A stretch of DNA of 64,000 bases, from contig NZ_JAMKOJ010000002.1 in NCBI RefSeq assembly GCF_023700755.1, positions 126,329 through 190,328 on the forward strand, given 5' to 3'. Below, one piece after another: positions 35,402 to 44,715 of the stretch. Origin of the DNA: Allorhizobium sonneratiae (GTDB lineage: Bacteria; Pseudomonadota; Alphaproteobacteria; Rhizobiales; Rhizobiaceae). The notes below the pieces were generated by a model. That model was not told where the DNA came from. It searched no databases and saw nothing but the letters and a program-made list of their open reading frames with translations. Position 1 is the first letter of the stretch, and the number at the start of each line of letters is the position of its first letter. Made by a program: the position numbers and the translations under genes.

Positions 35402-36649
35402 ATGACAACTAAACCGACCACGACGATTCGCATCGATGAAGACCTCAAGAGACGCGCCTGCGAGGTCTTCGACGATATTGGTATAAGTATGTCCGCCGCA
35501 GTTAATACCTTTCTCAAGGCGGTGGTTCGCGAGGGCACCATGCCGTTTGAAATTAAAATTGAGCGTCCGAAGTCAGTTTTCAAAACACGAAACGCGACAC
35601 TCAATAACGCATTCCTACTTAAAAAGGATGAATTCTATACGCAATACGATGACATATCCAAAGAAATTTCGATGTATAGAGGACACCTCAAGGGAAAGTC
35701 TATACTTTGCAACTGTGACGATCCTTTTGAATCAGCTTTTTTTCGCTTCTTCGCTGTGAATTTTGAGCAACTCGGCCTAGCGAAACTTGTTTCTACTTGC
35801 TATGCGGGTTCATCGCTCACCGGAAAAGAATATCCACTTGAGAACGCCACGGCTGCCTACAAAGCAGAGGTGACTGAGGTTCCCGACGAGCCTTTAGTCA
35901 AGGCAGACGGTTCCCTGGATCTCGAAAGCTTGTTCGCGATGCCTGGAAACTCCCTTATGCATCTTCATGGCGACGGCGATTTCCGGTCTGATGAATGTCG
36001 AGCTTTGCTTCAGGAAGCAGACATAATCGTAACTAATCCACCCTTCAGCCTTTTCCGAGAATACATTGGCCTTCTGACACACCATCAAAAGGGATTTATC
36101 ATCCTTGGAAACATGAATGCCGCTACGTATAGGGAAGTCTTTCCCTTATTTCGAGACAATTATGTCTGGTATGGTGAGACGATCCGCTCTGGTGATCGCA
36201 AATTTTACGTGCCGGACGATTACCCGTTAAACGCAGCAAACTGCGGTATGGATGATCAAGGCCGACGATTTATTCGCGTGAAGGGTGTGCGCTGGTTCAC
36301 CAACCTTGACATTAGGAGACGGCATAAGCCTTTAGCATTAACTCGTCACTACCGCGCTGAGGATTACCCAAAATACGAAAACTACGACGCAATTGAAGTC
36401 GGTCAGGTGCATAATATACCTGCTGACTACGACGGGATAATGGGTGTGCCGATTACGTTTTTAGACAAGTACAGCCCTGACCAATTCGAAATATTAATGC
36501 TTGCCAACGGAAATTCTCGCACCAATGTTTCCCCAGAAATACTTAAGTCTGTGGCATATAGAGCCCATTCCGAAGATAGAGGAGGTGTTGGTATTATCAG
36601 CGGCCGACGTGTCTACGCCCGCATCCTAATCCGGAGGAAACTCCGATGA
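35402..36649 (+). CDS. EcoRI-type adenine methyltransferase fused to a RelB/DinJ-like domain
   Basis: Modification enzyme of the restriction system, predicted to methylate adenine N6. Residues 1-52 match the RelB/DinJ antitoxin family: TTTIRIDEDLKRRACEVFDD, then SMSAAVNTFLKAVVREG and MPFEI; this is a ribbon-helix-helix DNA-binding fold. Residues about 75-415 match the EcoRI methylase family: DEFYTQYDDI, ILCNCDDPFES (cofactor-site region) and catalytic NPPF at 212-215. The ATG at 35402 follows GTGGGG; the frame opens earlier at 35264 without support. No YafQ-type toxin follows; the second methyltransferase starts 4 bases before this stop. Confidence 0.88.
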   Translation: MTTKPTTTIRIDEDLKRRACEVFDDIGISMSAAVNTFLKAVVREGTMPFEIKIERPKSVFKTRNATLNNAFLLKKDEFYTQYDDISKEISMYRGHLKGKSILCNCDDPFESAFFRFFAVNFEQLGLAKLVSTCYAGSSLTGKEYPLENATAAYKAEVTEVPDEPLVKADGSLDLESLFAMPGNSLMHLHGDGDFRSDECRALLQEADIIVTNPPFSLFREYIGLLTHHQKGFIILGNMNAATYREVFPLFRDNYVWYGETIRSGDRKFYVPDDYPLNAANCGMDDQGRRFIRVKGVRWFTNLDIRRRHKPLALTRHYRAEDYPKYENYDAIEVGQVHNIPADYDGIMGVPITFLDKYSPDQFEILMLANGNSRTNVSPEILKSVAYRAHSEDRGGVGIISGRRVYARILIRRKLR

Positions 36650-37482
36650 AAGACCCTCTGCGCGTGCCCTGCACTTATCAGGGCGGCAAACAGCGAGTAG
36701 CAGCTCAAATAGTCGACCGTCTTCTTGATGCAGCCCCAGGACCGAGCTCGCAGTTTTATGACCTGTGCTGCGGATCCGCGGCGATTTCAATCGAGCTGGT
36801 CAACCGAGGAGTAGACCCCTCAAGAATTTACATGCTCGACGTCAGTTCCTGGGGATGCTTTTGGTCCGCAATAGGTTCTGGCGAATTCAAAATTGATGTT
36901 TTTGACAAGTATCTAGCTGACTTACCGAGTGATAAACGTGAAATCAAAGCGCACATGGCAGCGCTATCGGCGCGGCCGCTGATCGAACACGAAGCGGAGC
37001 TTTATCCATTGCTTCAGGCCTGCTCTTTTGGCGGCAAGCAGATTTGGCGCAATGGGGAGCGTTGGGCGAATGCCTGCTTTAGGGACTATTGGGAGCCGAC
37101 AGCAACAAGCATCCGACGCAGCCCAGCAAATCCTATGCAGCCGTCTCCAGCAGAACTGCGACGCCGCATCAGCGCCCTCACAAATGGCATGAAAGGAGTC
37201 ACCTGCACTAAAGAAGACATCACCACTATCCTCAGCGCTCCACTTCACAGCGATGCCGTCGTTTACGTGGACCCTCCATATCAGAGTACAACTGGGTATG
37301 CGTTTCGATTCGATTTAGCCTCATTCATACGCCGCTTTCGCTATATGAATCACACACCGCTGTTTGTGTCCGAAGCAAAACCCCTCAACGACACAGCTCA
37401 GCTCCTTACATTTGGAGGCGCGAAAGGAGGTATTAGCGGCAGCAGACAAGTAAAACATCAAGAGTGGCTAAGTCGCTTCTAA
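36646..37482 (+). CDS. D12-class adenine-specific DNA methyltransferase
   Basis: Second modification enzyme, 278 residues. It has the alpha-class order: YQGGKQ (11-16), cofactor motif FYDLCCGSAAISIEL (37-51) and catalytic DPPY at 209-212. Two different adenine methyltransferases for one nuclease suggest an asymmetric target needing each strand methylated by its own enzyme. It overlaps the first methyltransferase by ATGA and meets the nuclease gene tail to tail with a 4-base overlap. Confidence 0.88.
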   Translation: MKDPLRVPCTYQGGKQRVAAQIVDRLLDAAPGPSSQFYDLCCGSAAISIELVNRGVDPSRIYMLDVSSWGCFWSAIGSGEFKIDVFDKYLADLPSDKREIKAHMAALSARPLIEHEAELYPLLQACSFGGKQIWRNGERWANACFRDYWEPTATSIRRSPANPMQPSPAELRRRISALTNGMKGVTCTKEDITTILSAPLHSDAVVYVDPPYQSTTGYAFRFDLASFIRRFRYMNHTPLFVSEAKPLNDTAQLLTFGGAKGGISGSRQVKHQEWLSRF

Positions 37483-38708
37483 ATAACTCCAAGCAACTTT
37501 GCAGACCTTGTCGAACCATTTCGCCCAACTATGCGTGATGCCGCCCTAAAATTTCCAATTTCGCCGCTTGAAAAAACAGACAAAAAGTAGTAGTTCTCAG
37601 AAATTCTTGTAAACGATGCGATCTTTCCTACCAAGAATTTCTCCTCCTCGCCTTTAGACCTGAAAATGTCGGTAATTTTCACGTTTCCTGCGCTAACACC
37701 CTTTATTTGAAGACGCCACGTTCCATTTGCATTTTCTCCTTCTGGAAAAAGTATCGTATTCTCGTAATAGTCAATGCCGTCAAAATTTAAGGTAATATCC
37801 TTACGTTGGGATGTATCCTCGGGATCCAAACCAAAGAACTCGACCGCACCGCGCATAAAGTTTTCTTTATCTGATTCGAAGGATGTTCCGGCTGGATCCC
37901 CAGACTCAATTAAAGACTTCTTCGATAGGTCGAGGATGTTGCGCGATCCTCCTGTCAATTTCCGTGTTTCAAACCATATAGTGCGGTCTTCACCAAATGA
38001 AGGAACTACAGTAGCCGCTTCGGAGTCATTAGGATCGATCTCCTTGCCGGCTTCCTGCGGCTTCGCGATCGCTGGCAGCTTTGCCGCTATGCCGTTGCCG
38101 AATAGACGCTCCTGAGGCCCACCCAACATAGCAGCCTTCGCCACACGAATTTGCTCGGACACCTCCTTGGCGACGTAACCATTTTCGAGGAGCTTATCTA
38201 TGTCGTCTTGTGTATTGATCGGCATGATCGAATCACCGAGCGAGTTGAGCTCTCCGATGTAGTCGCTAAGCCTCTTTTCCAATTCGGCCTTATCAGCGTT
38301 TGATTTGTCCCATTGAATAAATGCTGAGCTTTCGAAGTTGGTCCAAAGACCGCCACCGGTCAGGTTATGAGAGCCAACGACCACGAGCCCTTTGTCCGCT
38401 CCTAGAAACTGGTAAATTTTCACATGAAATGTTTGTCCCTTCTCAGTGTGTACGACGCTCAAAGAATCGGCATAGCGCAGCAGCGCCGTTAGGGCCTCAT
38501 ATGACGTTCCTCCAAGATCAACACCTACAAAGACATTCACAATTCCGCCCCGATCTCTGAACCGCTGCAAACAGTCTTTTATTCTGAGAATTCCACTGTT
38601 CTTCGCGAAGGCGACGGCGATGTTGAGAGTATGATAGTCTTGTGAATCAAGCAGTTCGATCAATCGATTCCCGAGCTGCCCGGTGAACGGCTGGTTCATA
38701 AAATCCAT
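37479..38708 (-). CDS. PLD-family restriction endonuclease (BfiI/NgoFVII-like)
   Basis: Predicted nuclease of the restriction system. The 409-residue product has an N-terminal phospholipase D-type domain with the catalytic set His95-x-Lys97 (FHVKIY), GSHNLTGGGL at 112-121 and downstream Asn124/Glu126. BfiI and NgoFVII use a dimer of such domains to cut DNA without metal ions. The C-terminal half (about 210-409) would be the target-recognition part, possibly B3-like, but I cannot confirm that. It converges with the two methyltransferase genes. Confidence 0.85.
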   Translation of the reverse strand: MDFMNQPFTGQLGNRLIELLDSQDYHTLNIAVAFAKNSGILRIKDCLQRFRDRGGIVNVFVGVDLGGTSYEALTALLRYADSLSVVHTEKGQTFHVKIYQFLGADKGLVVVGSHNLTGGGLWTNFESSAFIQWDKSNADKAELEKRLSDYIGELNSLGDSIMPINTQDDIDKLLENGYVAKEVSEQIRVAKAAMLGGPQERLFGNGIAAKLPAIAKPQEAGKEIDPNDSEAATVVPSFGEDRTIWFETRKLTGGSRNILDLSKKSLIESGDPAGTSFESDKENFMRGAVEFFGLDPEDTSQRKDITLNFDGIDYYENTILFPEGENANGTWRLQIKGVSAGNVKITDIFRSKGEEEKFLVGKIASFTRISENYYFLSVFSSGEIGNFRAASRIVGRNGSTRSAKLLGVI

Positions 38709-39028
38709 CTAGTTATCCTTTAGAGACTGCCACTTGTTTAAATTAGCCCTTGGAGGCGAGTTTCGCCTTCTAGCACAAGAAATATGTGCATGGTCATTTA
38801 CCAATAGCTTTTTCCTGTGCAACGCAGGCGCGCCCCAAACAAGTTAGACAATTGGTGCCTCGCTTATTGCAACAGAGCAATCTCTTACTCAAAAGATAGC
38901 CGTATGAAATAATGCGGTCTGTGGAAGGCCGTTACAGGGCCAGTAACACCCAGAATCACACCCAAACACCTTGGTCACTGGCACTGCCAAAATGCACCGA
39001 CAACACATCTCATTGATTTTTCTAAACA
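38709..39028. other. Region between the nuclease gene and the right attachment site
   Basis: About 320 bases with no gene. It carries the nuclease promoter near 38715-38800 and otherwise shows nothing that I can assign. Confidence 0.5.
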
Positions 39029-39077
39029 AAAATGGTGCCCGGAGGCGGATTTGAACCACCGACACGCGGATTTTCAA
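39029..39077. repeat. Right attachment repeat inside tRNA-Phe
   Basis: Exact 49-bp copy of 26628-26676. It covers the tRNA-Phe CCA end, T-arm, variable loop and the anticodon stem up to the GAA anticodon loop, the standard crossover place for tyrosine integrases. Confidence 0.93.
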
Positions 39078-39108
39078 TCCGCTGCTCTACCAACTGAGCT
39101 ATCCGGGC
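39033..39108 (-). tRNA. tRNA-Phe (GAA)
   Basis: Cloverleaf is complete: acceptor GCCCGGA/TCCGGGC, D-arm GCTCAGTTGGTAGAGC, anticodon arm GCGGATT-GAA-AATCCGC, T-arm with GGTTCGAATCC and encoded CCA. Length 76. Its 3' part serves as attachment site and is restored by the element. Confidence 0.98.
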
Positions 39109-39267
39109 ATCCGGCGAAATCGGCTTGTTTAGAAGGTCGATTTCTGCGAGAGGGTGTTGTTTCCCTCGGAAGCGAGGGCGGTTATAGCATCTAATTCAGC
39201 CATGTCCAGCGTCAAATGGCACTTTTTTGACAAGACCGGCAAGAAGACCATAACCTCCTGCTATGTC

Positions 39268-39465
39268 TTATCTTTCTTCATTCGGCAGTGTTTCGTCCTC
39301 GCTGACGGGAATGGCGTAGGAACCCTTCAGCCAGCGCGACAGGTCAAGTGTGCGGCACCGGTCCGAACAGAAAGGATAGTGTTCACGCGCAGACGGTTTA
39401 GCGCATTCCGGGCAGGGACGCGGCTTGCGCAAAGGTTCTATTCTGGCTGTCTCCTCTGTGCTCAT
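39268..39465 (-). CDS. yacG: DNA gyrase inhibitor/zinc protein YacG
   Basis: Small zinc-binding protein that in enterics inhibits gyrase. The 65-residue product has CPEC (18-21) and [20 protein letters not shown] (32-51), the four zinc cysteines and the family signature. It overlaps maf by 4 bases, the standard order in this order of bacteria. Confidence 0.95.
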   Translation of the reverse strand: MSTEETARIEPLRKPRPCPECAKPSAREHYPFCSDRCRTLDLSRWLKGSYAIPVSEDETLPNEER

Positions 39466-40085
39466 GTGCCCTTTCCTTCTTCCGCCCTGTTGCGAAAACC
39501 TTCGCCTTGCAACAGCAGCATGGTTTCATAAAGTGGCAGGCCGACGACATTGGGATAGGAGCCGACCAGTTTTTGCACGAAAGCGCCGGCAAAGCCCTGA
39601 ATGGCATAGCCGCCTGCCTTGCCGCGCCACTCCTCTGAGGCGAGATAAACCGTTTTCTCCTGCCTGGAGAGGCGCTTGAACTGCACTCTCGTTTCCACCA
39701 GCCGGTGGCGCATCTTTCCTTCCGGCGTGATCAGGCAAACGCCGGTGAACACCATGTGATTGCGCCCGGACAACAGGTCCAGACATTGCATCGCCTCATC
39801 CTCACCTTCGGTTTTCGGCAGGATGCGCCGACCGACGGCCACCACCGTATCGGCAGCGAGAATGAAGCTCCCTGTCCAGTCCTGATCCTGCCGCACCGCT
39901 TCGAAAGCTGCCCTGGCCTTGTCCTGCGACAGGCGGCGGGCAAGCGCACGCGGCAGTTCGCCCTTTTGCGGCGTCTCGTCGAGATCCATCGGCATCAGCC
40001 GATCCGGCGTGATGCCAAGCTGGGCGAGAAGCTCTACCCGGCGCGGCGAACCGGAGGCGAGGATCAGCTTGCTGTCGCGCGCCAT
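39462..40085 (-). CDS. maf: Maf-family nucleotide pyrophosphatase
   Basis: Hydrolyses noncanonical or methylated nucleoside triphosphates and is linked to septum formation. The 207-residue product has [19 protein letters not shown] (7-25), the catalytic region with [16 protein letters not shown] and the late [13 protein letters not shown]. It lies between infA and yacG and overlaps yacG by 4 bases. Confidence 0.96.
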   Translation of the reverse strand: MARDSKLILASGSPRRVELLAQLGITPDRLMPMDLDETPQKGELPRALARRLSQDKARAAFEAVRQDQDWTGSFILAADTVVAVGRRILPKTEGEDEAMQCLDLLSGRNHMVFTGVCLITPEGKMRHRLVETRVQFKRLSRQEKTVYLASEEWRGKAGGYAIQGFAGAFVQKLVGSYPNVVGLPLYETMLLLQGEGFRNRAEEGKGT

Positions 40086-40098
40086 GAAACGGGCCCGC

Positions 40099-40317
40099 TT
40101 ACTTGAAGCGATAGGTGATGCGGCCCTTGGTCAGGTCGTAAGGGGTCATTTCCACCAGCACCTTGTCGCCGGCCAGAACACGGATGCGGTTCTTGCGCAT
40201 ACGACCTGCCGTATGGGCGATGATTTCATGTTCGTTTTCCAGCTTGACGCGGAATGTCGCATTGGGCAGCAATTCCGTGACAATGCCGGGGAATTCGAGG
40301 ACTTCTTCTTTTGCCAT
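40099..40317 (-). CDS. infA: Translation initiation factor IF-1
   Basis: Binds the ribosomal A site at initiation. The 72-residue OB-fold protein is complete: [40 protein letters not shown] and the end [12 protein letters not shown]. It leads the infA-maf-yacG operon; maf follows after 13 bases. Confidence 0.99.
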   Translation of the reverse strand: MAKEEVLEFPGIVTELLPNATFRVKLENEHEIIAHTAGRMRKNRIRVLAGDKVLVEMTPYDLTKGRITYRFK

Positions 40318-40439
40318 TGAGGATGGTTCTTTCTATCTGTTTCTTTGCAACGGGGAGAAACCCCGGTCAAAATGTGGGCGGAAACTACACAATCGCCGGG
40401 CTTTTGTGAACCTTGTAGAACGGGCTTTTGGAATTTGTT

Positions 40440-40928
40440 TCACATGCCGTCCAAAGGCAGGGTTCCGGGCGGGTGAAAGGCGTCCCGGATAAGGGCCGTC
40501 AACCGGTCGCGCACCTCGCGATAGGCATCGAGCCGCTGGTCGCGGGTGTCCGTCTCAATCGTCGGATCGGGCATCGGCCAATAGACCACCTCAACCGAGG
40601 AGGAACGGGTCAGTTCAAGGGCCGCGTGATGGGCTTCTGGTGCCAGCGTGACGATCAGGTCGAAATAGGCATCTTCCAGATCATCCAGCACCTGCGGCTG
40701 GCGCTTGCCGAGCGACAGGCCGATTTCGTCCAGCACCGCATCGACGAAGGGATCGCGTTCGCCATGGCGCACGCCCGCCGAAGCGATATAAATGCCGGAG
40801 GGCAGAAGACGCCGGGCAATCACCTCAGCCATGGGCGAGCGGATGGCGTTCATGCCGCAGAGAAATAACACCGACCGCGGCAACGGTCGGTCCCGCAGTC
40901 TTTGGGTAACGTCGGCAGGCTCGCTCAT
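40440..40928 (-). CDS. Low-molecular-weight protein tyrosine phosphatase
   Basis: Cytoplasmic phosphatase of the LMW-PTP/ArsC fold. The 162-residue product has the CX5R loop CGMNAIRS (Cys24, Arg30) and the general-acid loop MPDPTIE. The loop differs from the classic CxGNxCRS, so an arsenate reductase or protein arginine phosphatase role is also possible. It lies between UPF0262 and infA as in other rhizobia. Confidence 0.88.
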   Translation of the reverse strand: MSEPADVTQRLRDRPLPRSVLFLCGMNAIRSPMAEVIARRLLPSGIYIASAGVRHGERDPFVDAVLDEIGLSLGKRQPQVLDDLEDAYFDLIVTLAPEAHHAALELTRSSSVEVVYWPMPDPTIETDTRDQRLDAYREVRDRLTALIRDAFHPPGTLPLDGM

Positions 40929-40941
40929 CGCGCCATTCCCC

Positions 40942-41415
40942 TCAACCGCGCCAATAGAGCACGCAGACCAGCGTGAACAGGCGTCTGGCCGTATCGAAAT
41001 CCAGCCCGATCTTGCCTTTCAATCGATCCATCAGGGTTTGGGAACCGTCATTGTGGATACCGCGGCGGCCCATGTCGATCGCTTCGATCTGGCTTGGCGT
41101 CGAGGAACGGATCGCCTCGTAATAGCTTTCGCAGATCATGAAATAGTCCTTGATGATCCGGCGAAGCGGTGTCAGCGACAGAATATGGGTGGCGACATCC
41201 GCTCCCGTCTCCGTCTTCACGGTCAAAACCAGTTTGGCATCCACCAGAGACAGAAACAGATGATAGGGGCCGCCCTCATGACCAACGGGCTCGAAACGGT
41301 TTTCCTCGATCAGATCGAAAATGGCGACAGCCCGCTCATGCTCGACATCGGGCGTGGAGCGCCCGATCGTGTCGTCCAGCACGACGTCGGAGAGCCGGAA
41401 ATCGCCTTTCGCCAT
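40942..41415 (-). CDS. UPF0262 family protein
   Basis: Conserved alphaproteobacterial protein of unknown function. The 157-residue product includes [20 protein letters not shown] near the start and [20 protein letters not shown] in the middle, typical of the family. It starts 3 bases after the hisD stop, so it is part of the hisD operon. Confidence 0.92.
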   Translation of the reverse strand: MAKGDFRLSDVVLDDTIGRSTPDVEHERAVAIFDLIEENRFEPVGHEGGPYHLFLSLVDAKLVLTVKTETGADVATHILSLTPLRRIIKDYFMICESYYEAIRSSTPSQIEAIDMGRRGIHNDGSQTLMDRLKGKIGLDFDTARRLFTLVCVLYWRG

Positions 41416-41418
41416 CGC

Positions 41419-42717
41419 CTATCCTTCGAGATTGACACGGATGGCGACGGAGCGGGCATGGGCATCCAGCCCCTCGCTCTTCGCCAGCGCAATGGCGGCA
41501 GGTGCAAGAACGCGCAACTGCTCTGCCTCCAACCTGAGGATCGAAGAGCGTTTGACGAAATCCAGCACAGAAAGCCCGGAGGAAAACCGCGCCGAGCGCG
41601 CCGTTGGCAGCACGTGATTGCAGCCGCCGACATAATCGCCGATCACTTCCGGCGTATGATGGCCGATAAAAATCGATCCGGCATTGCGAATGCCCGCCAT
41701 CAGCGCATCGGGATCGGCCACCGCCAGTTCCAGATGCTCGGCGGCAATGCGGTTGGCCAGCGGCACGGCATCCTGCACATGTTTGACGATGATGATCGCG
41801 CCGAAATCGCGCCAGCTTGCCGCCGCCGTCTCGGAACGGCCAAGGCTTTGCAATTGCCGCTCGACAGCGGCCTCGACCGCTTTCGCCAGCGCCGGATCGT
41901 CGGTCGCAAGGATCGATTGGGCGCCGCGGTCATGTTCGGCCTGAGCCAGAAGATCGGCGGCCAGCCAGTCAGGATCATTGTCCTTGTCGGCAATGATCAG
42001 CACTTCGGAAGGTCCGGCGATCATATCAATGCCGACCGTGCCGAAGACCTGCCGCTTGGCGGCGGCAACATAGGCATTGCCCGGGCCGACGATTTTCGCC
42101 ACAGGCTGAATCGTATCCGTGCCATAGGCAAGCGCGGCCACGGCCTGCGCCCCGCCGATGCGGTAGATTTCGCTGACCCCGGCGATCTTTGCCGCCGCCA
42201 GCACGGTGGGATTGATCTTGCCAGCAAGGGCTGGAACCACCATGACAATGCGCGGCACGCCCGCCACACGCGCCGGAACGGCATTCATCAGCACCGAGCT
42301 TGGATAGCTTGCCGTACCGCCCGGCACATAAAGACCGACCGCTTCAATTGCCGTCCAGCGCGAGCCGAGGGTGACACCCAGCGCATCCTGATAGAGATCG
42401 TCCTTCGGCATCTGCCGGGCATGATGGCGCTCGATGCGCTCTGCCGCCAGTTTCAACGCCTCCAGCACCTCAGTCGAAACCTCGGCGAAAGCGGCGTCGA
42501 TTTCAGCCTGACTGACCTGCATCGGTGTTTCAGAAAAATCGAGACCGTCGAATTTTTTCGTATAATCCGCCAGGGCCAGATCGCCGCGCGCGCGGACATC
42601 GTCGATGATCGCCTTGACCACCACGTTTACATCTTCCGACACTTCGCGCTTGGTCGTCAGAAAGGCGGCAAAGCGCGCCTCAAAATCGTCCGAAGCCTGT
42701 TCAAGCCAAATCGCCAC
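41419..42717 (-). CDS. hisD: Histidinol dehydrogenase
   Basis: Zinc enzyme of the last two steps of histidine synthesis (histidinol to histidine with NAD). The product of 432 residues shows the cofactor/substrate regions with LYVPGGTASYPSSVLMNAVP, GPGNAYVAAAKRQVFGTVGI and the zinc/substrate His in AEHDRGAQ and AAEHLEL. I choose GTG at 42717 because GAGGG lies 6 bases before it and family members start with AIWL; the ATG at 42741 has no site. Confidence 0.97.
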   Translation of the reverse strand: MAIWLEQASDDFEARFAAFLTTKREVSEDVNVVVKAIIDDVRARGDLALADYTKKFDGLDFSETPMQVSQAEIDAAFAEVSTEVLEALKLAAERIERHHARQMPKDDLYQDALGVTLGSRWTAIEAVGLYVPGGTASYPSSVLMNAVPARVAGVPRIVMVVPALAGKINPTVLAAAKIAGVSEIYRIGGAQAVAALAYGTDTIQPVAKIVGPGNAYVAAAKRQVFGTVGIDMIAGPSEVLIIADKDNDPDWLAADLLAQAEHDRGAQSILATDDPALAKAVEAAVERQLQSLGRSETAAASWRDFGAIIIVKHVQDAVPLANRIAAEHLELAVADPDALMAGIRNAGSIFIGHHTPEVIGDYVGGCNHVLPTARSARFSSGLSVLDFVKRSSILRLEAEQLRVLAPAAIALAKSEGLDAHARSVAIRVNLEG

Positions 42718-42750
42718 TCTACCCTCACATACCCTGAACACTCGATGACA

Positions 42751-43191
42751 TCACTTTACCGGATGACGCGGTCTGGATGTGGTTTCCCACGCCCCGCCAA
42801 GATCGGCAAGCTGAACTTCGATACATTCGACATCAAGCGCAATCGCCGCCCCCCCGGCGCAGACCAGACGCAATTCGCCTTCCGGCCCCTCGCCCTTTTT
42901 ATGGAATTCGACGGCCAGCAGCGCCAGAACCTCCTCGCCGCTTCTGCGATCGAAGCCGAGCGATCGGACAGCCCCAACCCGCTTGATCGTCAAGGCAGCG
43001 CGACGACGCTCGAAACTCTTGTCTTTGCGCTTGGCTTTTTCCCAGACGAAGCGATTGGCTGCAATGGAAAATACGCCGGATTTCGCCGCATATTCCACAT
43101 CTTTCGGCTTGAACACGGCATCCTGCATATGAGCCGAAACGACGGTCAGGTCTTCAGCATCGAGGGCAAGCAGTTTCAGGTCTGTCATCAC
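42751..43191 (-). CDS. DUF2948 family protein
   Basis: Conserved rhizobial protein of unknown function placed between murA and hisD. The 146-residue product begins MMTDLKLLALDAEDLTVVSA and has VFSIAANRFVWEKAKR in the middle. No membrane span or catalytic motif is visible. It belongs to the murA-hisD gene row. Confidence 0.9.
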   Translation of the reverse strand: MMTDLKLLALDAEDLTVVSAHMQDAVFKPKDVEYAAKSGVFSIAANRFVWEKAKRKDKSFERRRAALTIKRVGAVRSLGFDRRSGEEVLALLAVEFHKKGEGPEGELRLVCAGGAAIALDVECIEVQLADLGGAWETTSRPRHPVK

Positions 43192-43272
43192 ACTATCCCG
43201 GCCACGGTTTTCATGACCGAGATAAGGATTTCAGGCCGCCACTGCAATGCAGAAACGGTGAAAGACGGAAGA

Positions 43273-44565
43273 TCAACCGCTAATCCGCTCAACCACCGCG
43301 CCGCAAAGGCTGAGTTTTTCCTCCAGCCGCTCGAAACCGCGGTCGAGATGGTAGACGCGGTTGACCAGCGTTTCGCCTTCCGCTGCCAGTCCGGCAATGA
43401 CCAGAGACACTGAAGCGCGCAGATCCGTGGCCATGACCGGGGCGCCGCGCAGGCTGCGCACGCCTTCGATGCGGGCGGTCTGACCATGGAGGCTGATTTT
43501 CGCGCCAAGCCGGGCCAGTTCCTGCACATGCATGAAACGATTTTCAAAAATCGTTTCCGTCACATGGGAAATGCCCTGCGAGCGGGTCATCAGCGCCATG
43601 AACTGCGCCTGAAGGTCGGTCGGGAAACCCGGTACCGGTTCGGTGACGATATCCACCGGGCGAATGGCATCGCCATGGCCGATCACCCGAATGCCGTCAT
43701 CGAGGTGAATAATTTCAGCGCCCGCGGCTTCCAGTGGTGCAAGCGCCGAGGCAAGCAGCTCGGCGCGGGTGCCGGTCAGCGTCACATCGCCGCCGGTCAT
43801 GGCAACAGCCATGGCATAGGTGCCGGTTTCGATCCGGTCGGGCAGAACCTGATGGCGCGCGCCCGAGAGGCTGGTGACGCCCTCGATGGTGATGGTGCGC
43901 GTCCCCATGCCGGAAATTTTGGCACCCATGGCGTTAAGGCAATGGGCGAGATCGACCACTTCCGGCTCGCAGGCGGCATTTTTCAACACCGTCGTGCCAC
44001 GCGCCAGTGAGGCGGCCATCATCATCACATGGGTTGCGCCGACCGACACCTTGGGGAAGGTGAAATGCGCGCCGACCAATCCACCGGAAGGTGCCTTCGC
44101 ATCGACATAGCCGCTATCGATCTCGATGATCGCGCCCAGCGCCTGCAGCCCCTCGATGAAGAAATCCACCGGACGCGTACCGATGGCGCAGCCGCCCGGC
44201 AGCGAGACGCGGGCACGGCCTTCACGCGCCAGAAGCGGTCCGATGACCCAGAAGCTCGCCCGCATTTTCGACACCAGATCGTAGGGTGCGGTGGTATCGA
44301 CAATGGTGCGGCAGGTGAAATGGATCGTGCGGGCATAGCTGCCGGACTGTTTTTCCCGACGGCCATTGACGGCGATATCGACGCCATGATTGCCGAGAAT
44401 GCGCAGGAGCAGCTCGACATCAGCCAGATGCGGCACGTTTTCCAGCGTCAGCGTATCGCTGGTGAGCAGCGAGGCGATCATCAGGGGAAGAGCTGCATTT
44501 TTTGCGCCGGAAATAGGAATGACGCCATTCAGGGCGTTGCCGCCGACAATTCGAATACGATCCAT
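43273..44565 (-). CDS. murA: UDP-N-acetylglucosamine 1-carboxyvinyltransferase
   Basis: First committed enzyme of peptidoglycan synthesis; it adds enolpyruvate to UDP-GlcNAc and is the fosfomycin target. The 430-residue product has the substrate loop [20 protein letters not shown] and the fosfomycin-reactive Cys126 in [13 protein letters not shown]. The C-terminus [12 protein letters not shown] is conserved. It leads the row toward hisD. Confidence 0.98.
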   Translation of the reverse strand: MDRIRIVGGNALNGVIPISGAKNAALPLMIASLLTSDTLTLENVPHLADVELLLRILGNHGVDIAVNGRREKQSGSYARTIHFTCRTIVDTTAPYDLVSKMRASFWVIGPLLAREGRARVSLPGGCAIGTRPVDFFIEGLQALGAIIEIDSGYVDAKAPSGGLVGAHFTFPKVSVGATHVMMMAASLARGTTVLKNAACEPEVVDLAHCLNAMGAKISGMGTRTITIEGVTSLSGARHQVLPDRIETGTYAMAVAMTGGDVTLTGTRAELLASALAPLEAAGAEIIHLDDGIRVIGHGDAIRPVDIVTEPVPGFPTDLQAQFMALMTRSQGISHVTETIFENRFMHVQELARLGAKISLHGQTARIEGVRSLRGAPVMATDLRASVSLVIAGLAAEGETLVNRVYHLDRGFERLEEKLSLCGAVVERISG

Positions 44566-44715
44566 CGATGTTTACCAAGGGCGACATTGCGCCCACGCCT
44601 TTCCATAAAATCCGACGACCCCCAGAAGCAGCCCCATCCGGTCGTCCAACAGACAGAAGCCATGACAAAGGAGGCTCTTTAGAGCAAAAGCCGCACCGCA
44701 TCAATTCAGCCGGAA

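Larger units (their letters stand above)
26628..39077. mobile_element. Integrated element in tRNA-Phe with two defence modules
   Basis: The element is delimited by a perfect 49-bp direct repeat (26628-26676 and 39029-39077). The right copy is the 3' part of an intact tRNA-Phe gene from the anticodon loop to the CCA end. Inside are a tyrosine integrase, an AlpA-type regulator, primase-like and helicase-like genes, an XRE regulator, a Septu-like pair and a restriction-modification system. No structural phage, relaxase or type IV secretion gene is seen, so it would depend on a helper for transfer. Unit length is about 12.4 kb. Confidence 0.9.

Noticed and set aside
26628-39077. A complete prophage or conjugative element
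   Set aside because: No capsid, portal, terminase, tail, relaxase or type IV secretion gene is present in the interval.
40792-43413. An 873-codon open frame on the plus strand
   Set aside because: It is antisense to the conserved phosphatase, UPF0262, hisD and DUF2948 genes, is rich in His, Arg and Asp as expected for a shadow frame in GC-rich DNA, and has no family motif.
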